In this document: one piece after another, positions 13,977 to 26,900 of the stretch
How the letters are laid out: the number at the start of each line of letters is the position of its first letter
How positions within the stretch are numbered: the first letter of the stretch is position 1
DNA from: Lunularia cruciata
Taxonomy: Eukaryota > Streptophyta > Marchantiopsida > Lunulariales > Lunulariaceae
DNA: 64,000 nucleotides
Direction: 5' to 3'
Assembly: GCA_948567375.1 (NCBI GenBank)
Contig: OX419757.1
Span: 61,504,001 to 61,568,000 of the forward strand
The notes under the pieces: model-generated
Databases searched by the model: none
What the model was told of the DNA's origin: nothing
What the model saw: the letters and a program-made list of their open reading frames with translations, nothing else
Position numbers and translations under genes: made by a program

Positions 13977-14110
13977 ATTTCTCATATCAATACTATTGGG
14001 GCCTAGCCCCATTTTACCTCTTTTGTCCCTCCCTTGTTTTTTTGTCTCTCCCTTGTAAGGCTTGATGGGGCTGCCCATCCTTCATGTGTTCTACACCATT
14101 GCCTTTCCTC
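13977..14110 (+). repeat. 3' untranslated tail of the RT retroelement (reference copy)
   Basis: The tail follows the RT stop codon directly. It contains the block ATTTCTCATATC, the self-complementary core GGGGCCTAGCCCC, a pyrimidine-rich tract with a local duplication of TTTGTCYCTCCCTTGT, and the block CTTGATGGGG. It ends near 14110 in a decayed version of the terminal GCGGTCGCC seen in other copies. The same tail occurs at least eight more times in this window, on both strands. Confidence 0.75.
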
Positions 14111-15639
14111 TCTCTTAGTTTCTTAGGTGATTGTTCTTTGCTTGCTTTTTCCCTTTGGTTGCTTCTATGGTACCTTTGGGTACTGCCTTTGCATGTCTTT
14201 TTTTCTTGCACTTGTTTGTACTCCTTTACCCTTTCATTCAGGGCACTATTTATATGTAAGTCAATTGTACGTGTATCCTTGAATCACCAGCGAGCACACT
14301 TGTCTTATGGTTAACCATCACATCCTTTAATCAGACCGTAAATTGAATACAGTACTTCTGTCAAGGCAAAAGGGAAGGTAAATTTAAGCTGCAGATATTA
14401 CTATGTATAATAGTATCATAAAAGAGTGATCATTATTCCTGTGGCTTTTGACTGATCCACTGACCTCATAGACTGCATGGATCCACACCCTGTTCGATTT
14501 TGATATTTATTTATTTATTTATTTTAGAGTACAGTTCTTAGACCTTTTAGACTACCGGATTTGCATTACCTAGTGTATCCAAGTTGTAGAAATGAATATC
14601 TAAACGAGCCCAATTGAAAGGCAGATGATAGATTTAAGCTCCTATTGGCGCAGACTCTTCTCCTTTTACTTCGAGACATTTACTCTATACTGTGTGTTGC
14701 ATCGAAAGTATGGGTGGCATTAGTCCTAAGCTTAAAGTTGTGCACTGTAGTAAGTACGACGGGAGAGCTACCTTTTATCGTAATGTAAAATAGAAGCTTC
14801 TTATGAAACGACGCTTGATTTTAAGTCTAGAGTGAATGCTCTGATGCTACCAAGATAGTAATTTGTGGAATTTCCTTGAACTTTTATAATTGATTTTGAC
14901 CAACCGACGGGCTGGTATATCTCTCTCTCCAAGCTAGTGTATTGATATAACTTTAGCAGAAAAGCTAAACGTATGTTTTACAGCGTTGGTTAAATTGGGA
15001 GTGTACTTATAGTTTTTCTTGTCTAAGATTTATATGCAGATGGTATGTTATCCTCACAATCAAAGGATGAACCTAACAGTCCGTGCTCAATCAGTTAAAC
15101 TCCGATTGCCGTAAATTGTTACTAAGAAGATAGGAATGTAATGTTAGGCCATGTAATCGAGAGAAATTCTATAAAATCTCTTGAAGAAAATTCCTACCTA
15201 AAGTTCTAGGTATCGAAAACTACTTCTGTCCATGCTATGCATAGCGTATAATCCCTCCAAACAGGATAAAGTATTTAATGTAAATTTGTGTAATAGAGAA
15301 GCGAGTTAAAAAAATAATTTTCAACGACATGCTCATTACCAAGCTATAAGTACGATAGGCATTTGATTTTAAAGTAAAATTTTTCCCTAGTTTGCCTAAG
15401 ATCTCTCATTGTTAGTCATTTTACCTTCTAGTTCGATGAGAAAGAAAACCGACCGTAAATAAGTGAGTGGTTCAATAGGAATGTGGAATAAGCTCTCTAG
15501 CAATAAAAGAATCTGAATACAACTGCATTCCTTTTCATGATGAGCAAATGTATTAATAATTATAGCAAACTCATGAGTCTACGATGACATTAGAGGTGTG
15601 GGTACACAAATCTTTCAGTCTACTAGCCAATTGGTTCAC
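14111..15639. other. Intergenic DNA between RT remnants
   Basis: No reading frame with recognisable content. It may include old flanking DNA split by the insertions on either side. Confidence 0.4.
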
Positions 15640-16090
15640 ATTGAGAGATTTATGGTCTTACGAGATCCACCTCGCCAAAAGGTGCATACAACAGATATTG
15701 TCACTTTCAAGGATGTTTGACATACATTATATGATGTGATGGTGGTAAATCTACTTTGACCAAAGTCCTTGGCACAAGTTAACATTCAAGCAAGAACAGC
15801 AGCCATCATAGCCACAAGAGCAAAGGAGGACCACTATGCTCAGCGGCTTGCCTCATACACCTTCATCCTCCTAATAGTGGAGATTTTGGCCACTTACATC
15901 ATCAACTTAATGACTTCCTACAAGAGGCAACATGAGGCTCATATTGGAGAGTGGCTTTGGCTTTCTCACCCTCCATGCTTACCTTTTATCTTTGACAGAT
16001 AGTCTCTGTCACCTTACAAAGATCACACATTCTAAGTCTTCAATGGGCATAAGTAGCGGGCGCTCATGCTCCATTGATAGCCCTCTACTC
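15640..16090 (+). pseudogene. C-terminal fragment of a related RT retroelement
   Basis: The best open piece is 15769-16002 and contains AQVNIQARTAAII and ATRAKEDHYAQR. Upstream (15650-15768) and downstream (16010-16090, with VTLQRS) it continues in other frames with stops. It shares its layout with the C-terminal part of the RT remnant at 12.7-13.9 kb (an Ala-rich helix, a K-E-H-Y motif, then a segment ending in a VSxxLQR-like motif), and it is clearly the same sequence as the remnant on the minus strand at the right end of the window. It is broken and has no start of its own. Confidence 0.5.
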
Positions 16091-16532
16091 ACATTTGCCT
16101 GATATAGCTCGGAGGATCTCTATCGACTGTTATAGGTTCCTATTTTGCTCATTTTGCATTATTCTAAAGTTATTATAGAACTTTGTTCTCTATGTCCATG
16201 TGCCTCGTTCCCTAGAGGTTTTTACTCTTCTTTTCTATTTGTGGTTTTTTGTGCGCTTGTTTCCTTTTCTACTTTTACTAGGGAATATTTTATTGGCCAA
16301 TTCTTCTAACAATTTGTTTCTCATTCTTCCACCAAGCATTTTGCAAGGTTTAGATAGTCCTCCAAATTCAAGAGAACTGTAAGTTAGAAAGTGAAAGTAG
16401 ACTGCACTCTAGAATCGGTAAGTACAAAATCTCATATATCTTGTTGTACTCTGAAGTAAATAGCTGAGAACTTGCTTCTTTACTTGAATAATACAAATAT
16501 GTTGTTTGTACTATAATATAAAGGTGTCTTTG

Positions 16533-17264
16533 TGTAATACTCCGAGGACAAGAGAAGAGAGAAAACACAGATTGCACACTCAAACATTCGATGCCCCAAA
16601 GGAGCACCTTCTCTTTATTATATACACAAAGAGGATCTCCTCCAAGGAAGCTCCACCATAGAATTAGGGACACAAATAGGTGACATGTCAGCAAGCTCCA
16701 CCCTTGGATTACTTACTTGGATGGGTGACATGTCTGGTCTAGGTCCTATCTGGTTGGTCAAATAAGCTTTGACTAGAGGGAATCTTTAGGGAATCTTCCT
16801 GTAGGAATCTCAGAATCACGTAAGGTACCGTTGGAAAGCTCTAGACGAGACAAAGCAAGGGGAAGGAGAGGCCAGCCTCTTCTTTGTTGGGGGGGGATCC
16901 GCACATTTTCGAGGCCTAATTCATCCGTTTAGGCCTCCGAAATGACTTCAAAGATTTTAGGCATATTTCGATTCCTACTCTATTAGTAGAAGTCCCCTTT
17001 TGGTGATACTTCTTTCTGATCTGTTTAGTTCATCATGTGTAACATCCTTCCAAATGTTACCAAACAAATTCTCACCTTTAAATCATATGTCTAGCTATTG
17101 GTTCTAAGGTTCTCAAGTCTATTTCGGTTTCTGCACTATTAATAGAAGTACTCTTTTGGTGATACTTCTATCTTATCTATTTTGATCATCATGTATAATA
17201 TCATTTTAGATGTTACTAAACCAAATTTCACATCTAGATCATATGGCTAGCTCTTGGTATTACA
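16533..17264 (-). mobile_element. Solo-LTR-like repeat, copy 2 (inverted)
   Basis: This is the reverse complement of the unit at 12946-13663, about 732 bp, with the same TGTAATAC/GTATTACA ends, the same TATA region (near 16614-16624) and the same internal duplication of about 155 bp. Flanking pentamers are CTTTG and CTCCG, which could be a target duplication with two transitions. It lies about 440 bp past another RT remnant. The two copies face each other but enclose unrelated sequence, so they are not the LTRs of one element. Confidence 0.7.
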
Positions 17265-20200
17265 CTCCGGTAGCAAAACTTTCACCGTATAGGAACATCT
17301 TGTTGACTCTTTCCACAACGTAATACTTCAATACATCGAATAACGAACACAAAGATAATATGCCGAGTTCTTGCCGCGAAGCTTGAATCATCCTACCAGG
17401 AGAATAAACTGCAAGTATTTTGTCCAATGAACAATGAATGATACATTTATCTCAATATCCTCGTGGGTAACTTGTGGAGCTTGACATGGATTTAAGGAAT
17501 ATCTCAACGTCCAGAACAATCATGAAGAAAAATAGGTAGACTATACATCTTATCACCATAGATCTAATACTGCTCAAATTCCAATACACTGCAGCAGATT
17601 TTGAGTATAGACCTGAAATGACCCATATGAGGACGTCAGATGGTTTAGACTGCACCAAATTAGATGGACACATATCCAATTTCTTTCCGAGATTACCTAG
17701 ATCTATATTGTGTGGAGTTTAGAAGAAGATCTAAACCAGCCGAAATGTTTGTATGTTCAGACATCCTTACGTACTTAGCCACACTAATCGCGCATTAGAA
17801 CACGGCAAAAGTGATCCTATGAGACACGGGCAACGATATTCCCATTTGCAGGTTGAATTATGTTTTTCTCAATGTCGAGCTGCCATGCACTTGTCCCCGC
17901 CCTCCTTTTGCGTTGTCCTCTTCTATCTGAACCATTTTCCAGAATCTTTATTATTTCTCATATTGGGTCAAGGGGCTCTTTAAGCATGCGCCTCACTACG
18001 ATAAAGATTCACGTCGATTTCTTATTTACTATATCGACTGCTTAACTCTCTCGATCTCATCTATTTTCGTCCAAAACTTGCATGTGCATATCTACATTTT
18101 CTCTGTTGTGTTCAGAGGTCCACTTTGAATTTTAGCACGTGCTTAGCAACTGTGATTAACAACTCCAATTCACCATGCAACTAATATATCAAATTGTTAG
18201 TTTCACACTCAAATTGTTTGGTATCGGTCGCCTTCTCACGAATTGTTAGTTTCTTCTTTCGTATGTGTAGATCACGCAATAGAATATATTTACGGTTTCG
18301 AGTCCTATTCCATCAACTATAGGGTGTTGACGTAGGTTTGTGAACAACACCCCCACTTTCAAGTGAGATGTTCTCTACGTAACTTGATCACGTGTTGGAA
18401 GTGAATATGGTTGCCAAGGTTTCTGCCTTGATTCTGGGTACTATAGAGATTGAAGATTATGAGAAACTGATGGCGTGTTAGAAGCTCATCAAATTGGAAA
18501 ATCCATAAGATAACGTACACCTGCCTTCTCTTTTCACTTCCTAGGGTGAAAACAAAGAATGTACCATAATATGTAGATCTTGAGCTAAGGAGAAATATTC
18601 ATAACAAATTCACATCAATGAACTTGACCACTTCTTTCTCTTCTCTGAGTCTTTTTTCTCGAGAGAAAACTAGGACTCTAGAAAAACATGAATATTCCAA
18701 TGTTTTAGGCTACGAAGATATATTCATAGCTGTAACTAACTGTATGTTCATGCAAGTTCGACTGGATTCATATGAGCTCCTATGCCCGTCATGCGAGGCA
18801 ATAAATGTGTGCACACGTCGTGCTTTCCTTCTCATTGGAGGAGAAAAGTCTCAGACCTTATCGAGGTTATCGTACTTTGCTCGAATTAGATATCCAGCGC
18901 GCGCTTCTTCTACTGTGGTCGACCTAGTTGATCACTGTTCCACGTTACCAAGTAGTGGAAGACAATTGTTCTCTTTCCGCAAGATAAATTGCATAACTTG
19001 GGGTTGCATGTGATTTCAATCTAGTCTTAATTTCGGGCTAGAATCTGGTCCAAGGCGGATGATTTCTATCTTTTTGAGTGATGTGAAAGGGTGCTATTTC
19101 AGAAAGTGACTTCTGGTATAATCTATTCCAAGTATGCTACCTTGACCAGAATTGAATACTATCCTCATCTAACGAGATGGGACCATTTATGATTAATCTT
19201 GATCGGTTCGCGCTCCCTTGTTTGGAATACATGGGAGCGCTATGGGAACGCCACTGAAACCGTGGTTCCCATAAATACAAACCTGCGAAAACATGTCGCA
19301 GGTTTGTTCCATGAAGGTCCAACTTGCCTTATGAATAGCTTATAAACTAGACAAATATCAGATTCTAGGAAGACATAAACGTACCTAGTCACGGCTCTCA
19401 ATCTTCTCTAATATAAATACTCGGGAAATTTCCAGGAGACGGGTTGCGGAAGAACCATTGCCGCTTCCTATTATACCTTGTAGAACTCAAAGAACGAAAG
19501 AGACCAGGGGTCGGCGAAGTGTACCATCTTCTATATTCCGAGTGTTTGAAGCCTTTTGGCGGCGATCAAACAGGTGTAATTCTCTAGGGACTGAATGCTT
19601 GAAGTATCCATATATGTCTTCCAATCCCCCCGGTGCTTCCATTCTTAAACCTGAAACTGGAGGCTTAAGACTTAAGTTGACTTCTCTCAGCAAGAATTTA
19701 AGTTAAAGTCTGAACGTGATGAAGCTAAGTTAAGGTACTCTCTCTACTTTTTTATTTCACTCACTTCACTAACATCTTCAACTCTGTCTGTCTAGCAAGG
19801 CTGACGCCTCCATTCCCATGATGGTGAGAATGATCTTTCTAACTCCCTTACACTATCGTAGTCTGGCATGATGATGCCCTACGAAAACTTGAATACTTTA
19901 ATAACATGAACGGATTTCTTGGCGGAGCATATCTATCAAAGAATAAATGTGAAGAACTTATTTATGGACATATATGTTTTCTCACCCAAATTGCTCTAGG
20001 CATCACCAATAAATAACCCTTAGACGGGACTAAGTTACGCTTGATGTGGTTTCATCAGGAGAATCATAAGGTTTCCCGTTGAGGGTTTTATTCTGGAAGC
20101 TATGCTTCCTGCTGCGATCCATCTTCATACATGCACCAAACCGTTCGTACTTCCTCATATGTTTTCGACGAGAAAAGAACAGCGTCTACAACCTAACATC

Positions 20201-23200
20201 TTCAATACCGCAAAGAATTCCTGAAGGACCCTTGAGACAGAATTGAACTTATACAGTAACAGTAACAGAAGTTAATCTCTGAATACAGAACTCTGAAATC
20301 TGGCAAAAGAACTTAGTTTCCACTCCATCATCGAAAGAAGATGGATCATGTCAATACTTTCCCTGTTCATGTTTGCAGAGAAATTGTCCTGATGAATGGA
20401 AGTGAGAATCGGGAATGAAAATCCCATCGTCTCCTGAAGATCTTGTCCTCGTCCTTTCGAGAAGGCAGGGCTTTGTGCTATCATTCCATGCCCGATTGTC
20501 ACCGGCCATACAAAAAGGCATCCGCCTTTTGTAAGCTTGTTACAAGAAATCGCTTTCGAATTCAATGGTCCAATCTTTACTTCCAAGGGCTCTTATCTTT
20601 CACTGTCGGAAAGATATCTCTCCCAACCAGGAGCCGCTGACTAGTAATCCACACATGACCTCGAAAGATGGGATTCAACCCGAAAGACCGCTTACTGTAG
20701 TACTGTACTGTACTGGGAGACGAAGATCGCATCTTCTCCACATCACTATCAAACGTGTAGGCCCGTGGGATCCGAATCTACGGTGTGGACCTCTGTAGGT
20801 GGTATGGTTGAGTCCTGGCTGCGATTTCGTGGATGAAGAACGACGGTCAGGACGAAGATAAACTTAACTGCCCAGACCGAACATGGTTTGAGCCACTTTT
20901 CGCCACCTCAAAAGCACGTGAGAAATACTGTCTGCTGATTGACAATGTGATTGCCTCACACGTCTCCATCCAACTTGCGCAAGAGCACCAGAAGTTTGAC
21001 GACGTTCACTGTGAGATTTCAATCTGTTCGTTCTTCTCCATGCAAGGGAGACAGACTTTCACGTGGCCCATCATTTACCGGTTCTTTCTGTGAACGTAAA
21101 TGATGAGACAGGTAGAATAGTATCACTTCTACTGTACTTCAGGGTAAGTAAAGTAAGTATTTTGAAGTCCTGGAGTCAGGAAACTGGTTCTGCAGGTGAT
21201 CCAGCCTCCTTTTGAGTCAAGAGCCCTGCCTGAGATTCTAAGTCAGTTGTTACCTGTCAGGAAGAAGTTTCTGCCTTCTATGATGGTCTCACTTTGTGAA
21301 AGTCAGATACGAAGTTTACGTACGAAGTGGTACTCTTGTTGTTGATTGGCGCAGTCGACTCTTTACTGACTTGATATGAAGAAGGAAATGAAACCGCAGT
21401 ATATTCTTCAAGTTTCCAGCAAGGATGCGAATTTACAGTGAAAAAGTCCGAATAGGCTTCTTTATTGCAGTTACTTTCCTTGCAAATACACTTTCCATTT
21501 CCTATACTAAAATCATTTTCCTGTTTTAAACGACAATTCTACTTGGATGGCTTTCCGTAGTAACAGTTTATCCACCGGTACTAACTATTCATAAGAAGAG
21601 CAATGCACGATGCACTTTGTATTCAAAAATTGGTCTATCCGAATCTTTCTTCACCCATTACAATAATGTGAATATTTCGACTCCCAAACTTCCATGCCAA
21701 TTTTGTCACTCTTGTAACTCATTCAAACGACTTTCTACTCTAGACGGTAAGTTCTTGTTAGCATTGCTTCTGACATGGTATATATTATAGATTATGTTAT
21801 GTGGAAAATTTTTACAGTAAACATAGTTAGGAAGAATAATTTGTGAATCGGCAATCTCACAAATGCACACAATCATTAAATACAGTTGTAGTATATGTAG
21901 TTCCTTGTAAACTGCATGTTATATTCAAGTTGAAAAACCTAATCTTCGCATTTAAAAACTGGGCACATTAACCCGTTGATGGGGAATAAAACGATGATTG
22001 TGCCTTCTAAGGAAATTATAGGAGAAATCAAATCCACTTAGATGATCAACCATAGACAGTATACGGTGTACGATGTGATTGATTATCGGAGTGAAATTTC
22101 CTTCTCAAGAAAGACATTCCTTCTCTTCAACGTTGAACTTCCTGTGTGCCAATATTTTCCAAAGTTTTAGATTATCGCAAAGGCACACGTCCACCCTTGG
22201 CAGTACCCATATGACCCTTTTGCTCAATTTATAGTGTTAAATGTAATTTAAATTTCTCTCTGCATGTGTCAAAAGTTCTCCTCACACTCCCATTGGTAAC
22301 TTCTTTTTCTCCATCTCAAACTCGGTTTGGACCATTATAATCTGAGACATCTGAGCCCTTCGACTTTAACTTTTTTTCCCGAATTCAAAATCCTGACAGT
22401 TTCACTGGTACATCTCAGAGGCAAATGTGACTTTACCTCACTTAAGACACAAAGTCTATGTCGCTTCTTCCCTTGTGGAACGTTCCCTCCCTCCTCGTTA
22501 ACGTCTCCCTCTTGTTGAAACCCTTTGATGCTTTGGTTTCGAGTTCCTTAGAGCAGCAAAAGTGTTGCGGATGTCGCACCCTCTCGTAGGCTGATCAGGA
22601 GTCCTGGTCAGGGGTTTTGTGACGTGAAGACAGAGGAGTTACCCACTGTAGACGGACCCCAGACTGTTTTACCACGGTCACCGAGTACGAACTGGAGTGG
22701 TTTTGTCCTCACCAACGGGTCCCACCTGTGCGTCTACAGCGTACTGTACCGGAATCTGATGAACAAATGCGCGAGGACTTGGATTGTCAGTTCAAATATA
22801 TTTCTTTAAATATACCTGATCTGTTGTTGGATTATTACCGTCCTCGTCAAAATCCCCAATATCTTCCTTTGCGAATACCAGTGACAGTTCTAAACCTGGT
22901 TTCAATTGTGTTTACGCATGTTCATCACAAGGCATGCAAAGAAATGGCAATGATCGAGGACTTTTCTATTGATAAGGAAACTCATTCACTCATCCGTATC
23001 TGAGGGGGGAAAAGTCACCTATGGAGCCGCTTCTACTCCGTCTGTCCAGTTATTAGTGTCTGCCGTGTCAAACGGTTCTCGGGGAATCATGATCTTCTAC
23101 TCTATGTTACAACCGGGTTGATACAGGATTATAATAACATGTGACTTCGTGACGATCTCCATAAACTAAATGTTAAGAGTCTTCTGATGGGAAACAAACT

Positions 23201-23418
23201 TTTGTTAAATGACACAAGGCTTGAAAGTTTACATTGCATCTTTCCATATTCAGGATACCACTTCATCTTTCCATATTCTTCATGGATTTCATGCCAGCTT
23301 CTATCCACAGCTATTCTTCAAAATGGTGTTCCGGAGGCTGATCAATTTGAAGGAGTCACTGTTTTCATTAATATTAGTTACACTTGCGATTAGTAAGATC
23401 TTAAGAGAAATGTGTAAA
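17265..23418. other. Intergenic DNA without recognisable genes
   Basis: The largest ATG-led frame is 18618-19013 (131 codons, plus strand); it has no domain I know and no visible partner exons. An ATG-led frame of 86 codons at 20833-21093 is equally anonymous. The cluster of hairpins at 19210-19307 is the only clear structure. Confidence 0.4.
19166..19320. other. Cluster of adjacent perfect stem-loops, candidate structured RNA or cruciform
   Basis: Three hairpins abut within 98 bp. GCGCTCCC (19210-19217) pairs with GGGAGCGC (19233-19240). TATGGGAAC (19241-19249) pairs with GTTCCCATA (19265-19273) and extends through CAC/GTG past a 2-base bulge. ACAAACCTGCGA (19277-19288) pairs with TCGCAGGTTTGT (19296-19307) around a 7-base loop. 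A smaller hairpin, CATCT/AGATG (19166-19179), precedes them, and GGACC (19179-19183) could close the set with GGTCC (19316-19320). No known RNA family is recognised. Confidence 0.5.
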
Positions 23419-23550
23419 AAGGTGTCGCGTAGAAAACACGAACGATGGGAAGACCCCATCAAACCATACAAGGGTGAGAAAAAAAAGTAAAAGGGGGCTA
23501 AGTCCATTAATATCGATATGAGAAATTTGCCCTACTGCACCTTAAGAGCA
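23419..23550 (-). repeat. RT-retroelement 3' tail copy
   Basis: On the minus strand the copy runs from the CTTAAGGTGC block at 23536-23545, through a mutated core and the pyrimidine tract, to the block GGGAAGACCCCATCAAAC and a terminal GTGTCGCG at 23422-23429. Almost no RT coding sequence is retained. Confidence 0.7.
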
Positions 23551-23989
23551 ACAAATTTAGAGATGGTGTAATGTATTTGCGGTTATATACGGAGAAAGCT
23601 TTTGAATGACCTTACAGGACAGTACCGTATTTTACTCTGACTGCTTGCGAAGTACTGAATTAAAGGAAGGCTTCACGTGGTTTCATATGATGATTAGCCC
23701 ACCCAATGAAGAGCCTGCAAAGCTGTACAGGTGCATCGAATCATTATGAGATAATTATTCCTCGGATGAAACCTAATCGATTCGGGCACCATGTACTGTG
23801 TTGTTTGCCAAAATGTTCTGTTGCTGACATGGCTGCATCTGCACACTTGGCAGACCGCGGTGCAGGCCAAGTCACATAGTATGCCAGCTCTGCAGCCCTG
23901 CCATGATTGTCATGAAGGTTCTCGGTTGGTTTGTTCATTGTAGGATTTTGCAATATTCGTGACGGAATGAGTCTCATTAAAATATAGAT

Positions 23990-26900
23990 CATGGATATTT
24001 TACATTCAGAAGAGCTATGAAAGTATTAAGAGCATAGAGAAACCAGGAGTAGCTCTTGTATACATCAGAGGCATAATAAATCAGCTGGTGAAAATATATG
24101 TTAGTTAGTGACACTACAAGATGGTAACAAAATAATTAATTTATCTCCTGGTCATGTTCAAGGATAGGGAAGTTTTCCATGTTTCTATGTTTTGCATTAT
24201 CTTTCTATGTTTGACCACGAGAAAGGTCAACGTTTATCAAGAAGAAATTATGGTGGATGAAGCTTGAAAAGTAAAGCTGGGAAAAAATTTCATTTGAAGC
24301 ACTAATTTTCTGGATTGAATAGCATTTGATTTTATCTCACGATAAAGTGGTAATGAGAAAGATCAAGTCGGACTCAAATGGATACAGTAAACATATTCCT
24401 TCTTATTATCTATGATAACATTGTCTAATTCATCCATGGTATCAAATTTGGAGCAAGCTCAACGAGAGATCAACATATTTCATCTTATTATCTATAATAA
24501 CATTGTATACATCTACCTGAATCAAGCTCAACAATAGATTACAATTAATTTTGGTACTTTACAAATATTGATGCAATGCAAGATGATGAAGTTGATTTAA
24601 CAAAATAATCAAACAAAAGATCAAACAAGATGCATGTAACTCACTCAAAGAATCTTAATCCTATCTTAGCAATACATGACAATGCATTGTGTACTAAAAA
24701 TTGTATACCAAGTACATAGCTACGCTTCTTCTTGAAAAGAAAACTATTGAATCCCTCTTGAAAGACCTAATGTTACTTTCATCAATTCATACTCATAAAA
24801 TGTATTCAAAAATAAAAAGCTCAATTTCCTTTTGAGAAATAACAAAAAAATAAAAAGCATGTAATAAAAAATTGATACTTAGATCATCATATATGTAGTA
24901 AAAGTGGTTTCTAAAGAAATGAAGTGGTTCATATGGAGATCAGCGTTAATAATCACTATTTTTGATAAGAAATGACTAATTGACTAATAGAAGATTCTTT
25001 TATTCTTGAAAACTTGTGTTTTGCATTATAGATTGTCTACATCATACGACACAACCTTGACCAGTTGCACAAGCTCAATATGTAAAGAGTATATTAATCA
25101 AGACAAGTGAATGCTCAATTAGACCAATTTTTTCACTTATTAGAATACCATTAATTATATTAGATTTTAAAACTCAACATATAAATGTATAAAAACTTAT
25201 TTCTCAATGTAAAAAATATATTTATCTTTGGTATATGATTTGGAATAATCATGGTAGGACTTTGTGGATTATAATGATTTGAAAATTTAGATATTGATGC
25301 AATTTGCAAAGGAGATTAAGGTTGTTGTTACACCTATGTAAATAGTTTGCTCATAATAATTATGGAAGGCAAGGATACACTTTTATATATTTAATCACAT
25401 GATTTCAGAGATTGGAGAAGATTTCATTGAATCAATAAGACTCGTCCTTATGCCTTTGCAGTATTATCTTGCTCTAAGATCAATTTGGATTGAACATCAC
25501 TAGTTTAAAGTTGATTGGCCAAAAGGACCAATTAAGAGATCATACAAGACAAGAAAATACTTTTGGAATATTTAGCATCATAAATAAAAAATCACACATT
25601 ATTGCACTTAATAAATTAAATAAGTATATCACTATAGCTATTACTGTTCAAACTACAAAAGAGGTGATACATGTGTTTACAATTTAGATAAAACCAACAA
25701 TAAGAGCTGATCAAGACAAGACAAAGGTATCCAACTCAAAGGTGGTGGGTGAGATATTGTGGAAATTGGTGCATTTTTAAAGACTTCTTTAACTATTATC
25801 ATTTCATTCAAAAATAACATTTGAAATAGATTTGAAATATATATATCCTTGATTAGTAAAGAAATGCATTATCTATCTCCAAGTTAGTTCTTAGAACTTT
25901 CAAAGATCTCGATGTGCAGGTTATAAAGAAGGGATTTATAAGGTATGATACCTTTCTTTGGGCAACACATGAGTTGTTTATCCCAAACAGGGACAGTGTG
26001 CTTTGTTTTTTTCACTATTGTAGAATGATTAAATGTTTACCTTTATTGAATAAATGATTTTTTCTGTCAATGAATAAATTTTAATTCCTCACCAAGTTGA
26101 ATCCTTTTCTCAAGTATTAGCAAATCCTTGTAAGAATAAAAGTTGTGTGCAATTTTTTTTGCATATGGTATGGATAATTTAAATTGTAGCTCTTCCTATG
26201 ATCTCACTAATATCTCTATAGTATTCCAAATCATATGCATAATGGATTATAAAATAGATATGTTATGACATTTCTAAATACTATTTTATCTACCATAAGA
26301 AAAATAGAACAAACAATGCATATGTTTTCAAAGTGTTACAATGTTTATACAAATAAAAGTTCTTGCATGAATAATCTAAACGTGTCTATTGGACACTTTA
26401 GTTGATTATTTTCCTCTTTGGTCTTTCTATTCCACTCTAGTGTTCATAGATTAAGTGCATCCTAAAAAATTAATTTATTAGATAGTTATATTATTTGTAT
26501 TCCTATATGATATCCTAATCTATAAAAAGACTGAATAAAGAAATCATGCTTATGTATGAAAAATATTGCAACATTTACGCCAATGAAAATTCTTCTATAA
26601 GAAGTCCAAATGCACATTTTGGAAAGAGGAAGTTGCATTTTTGGATCATAAGGTTTTAGCCAAAATCATTAAGATAGAAGAAGAAAACATCAAAGGTAGC
26701 ATGGATTCACCAACCATACTAGAAGTAAACTAGCATGTATTACTAGCATGTATGTTGATGATTTCAATGAATTAAACTCCACACATGTGTGTTACCTCAT
26801 GGACTAAACATTTTTTACAGGATAATTAATGCAAAATCAAAGGATATTTGTATATAAGGATGAATTAAGATAGCAAGAAATAGAAGGATGATTGCTTCTA

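Noticed and set aside
12946-17264. The two LTR-like repeats as the ends of a single element
   Set aside because: They are in opposite orientation, and the DNA between them is RT-retroelement sequence and anonymous DNA, not gag-pol.
18618-19013. ATG-led plus-strand frame of 131 codons
   Set aside because: No recognisable domain and no flanking exons or promoter; frames of this size are expected by chance in 6 kb of balanced DNA.
19277-19307. Terminal hairpin of a Helitron
   Set aside because: No CTRR end follows within the usual distance of the hairpin, and no replication-helicase sequence is nearby.
24430-24470. CATGGTATCA followed by GAGCAAGC, resembling a broken initiator-tRNA primer site
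   Set aside because: The match is split by several bases and no LTR end or partner LTR is seen.
26735-26765. A plus-strand MYVDDF reading like a copia RT catalytic box in the A+T-rich block
   Set aside because: No other RT, integrase or gag motif surrounds it in any frame; one short motif in A+T-rich DNA is not enough.
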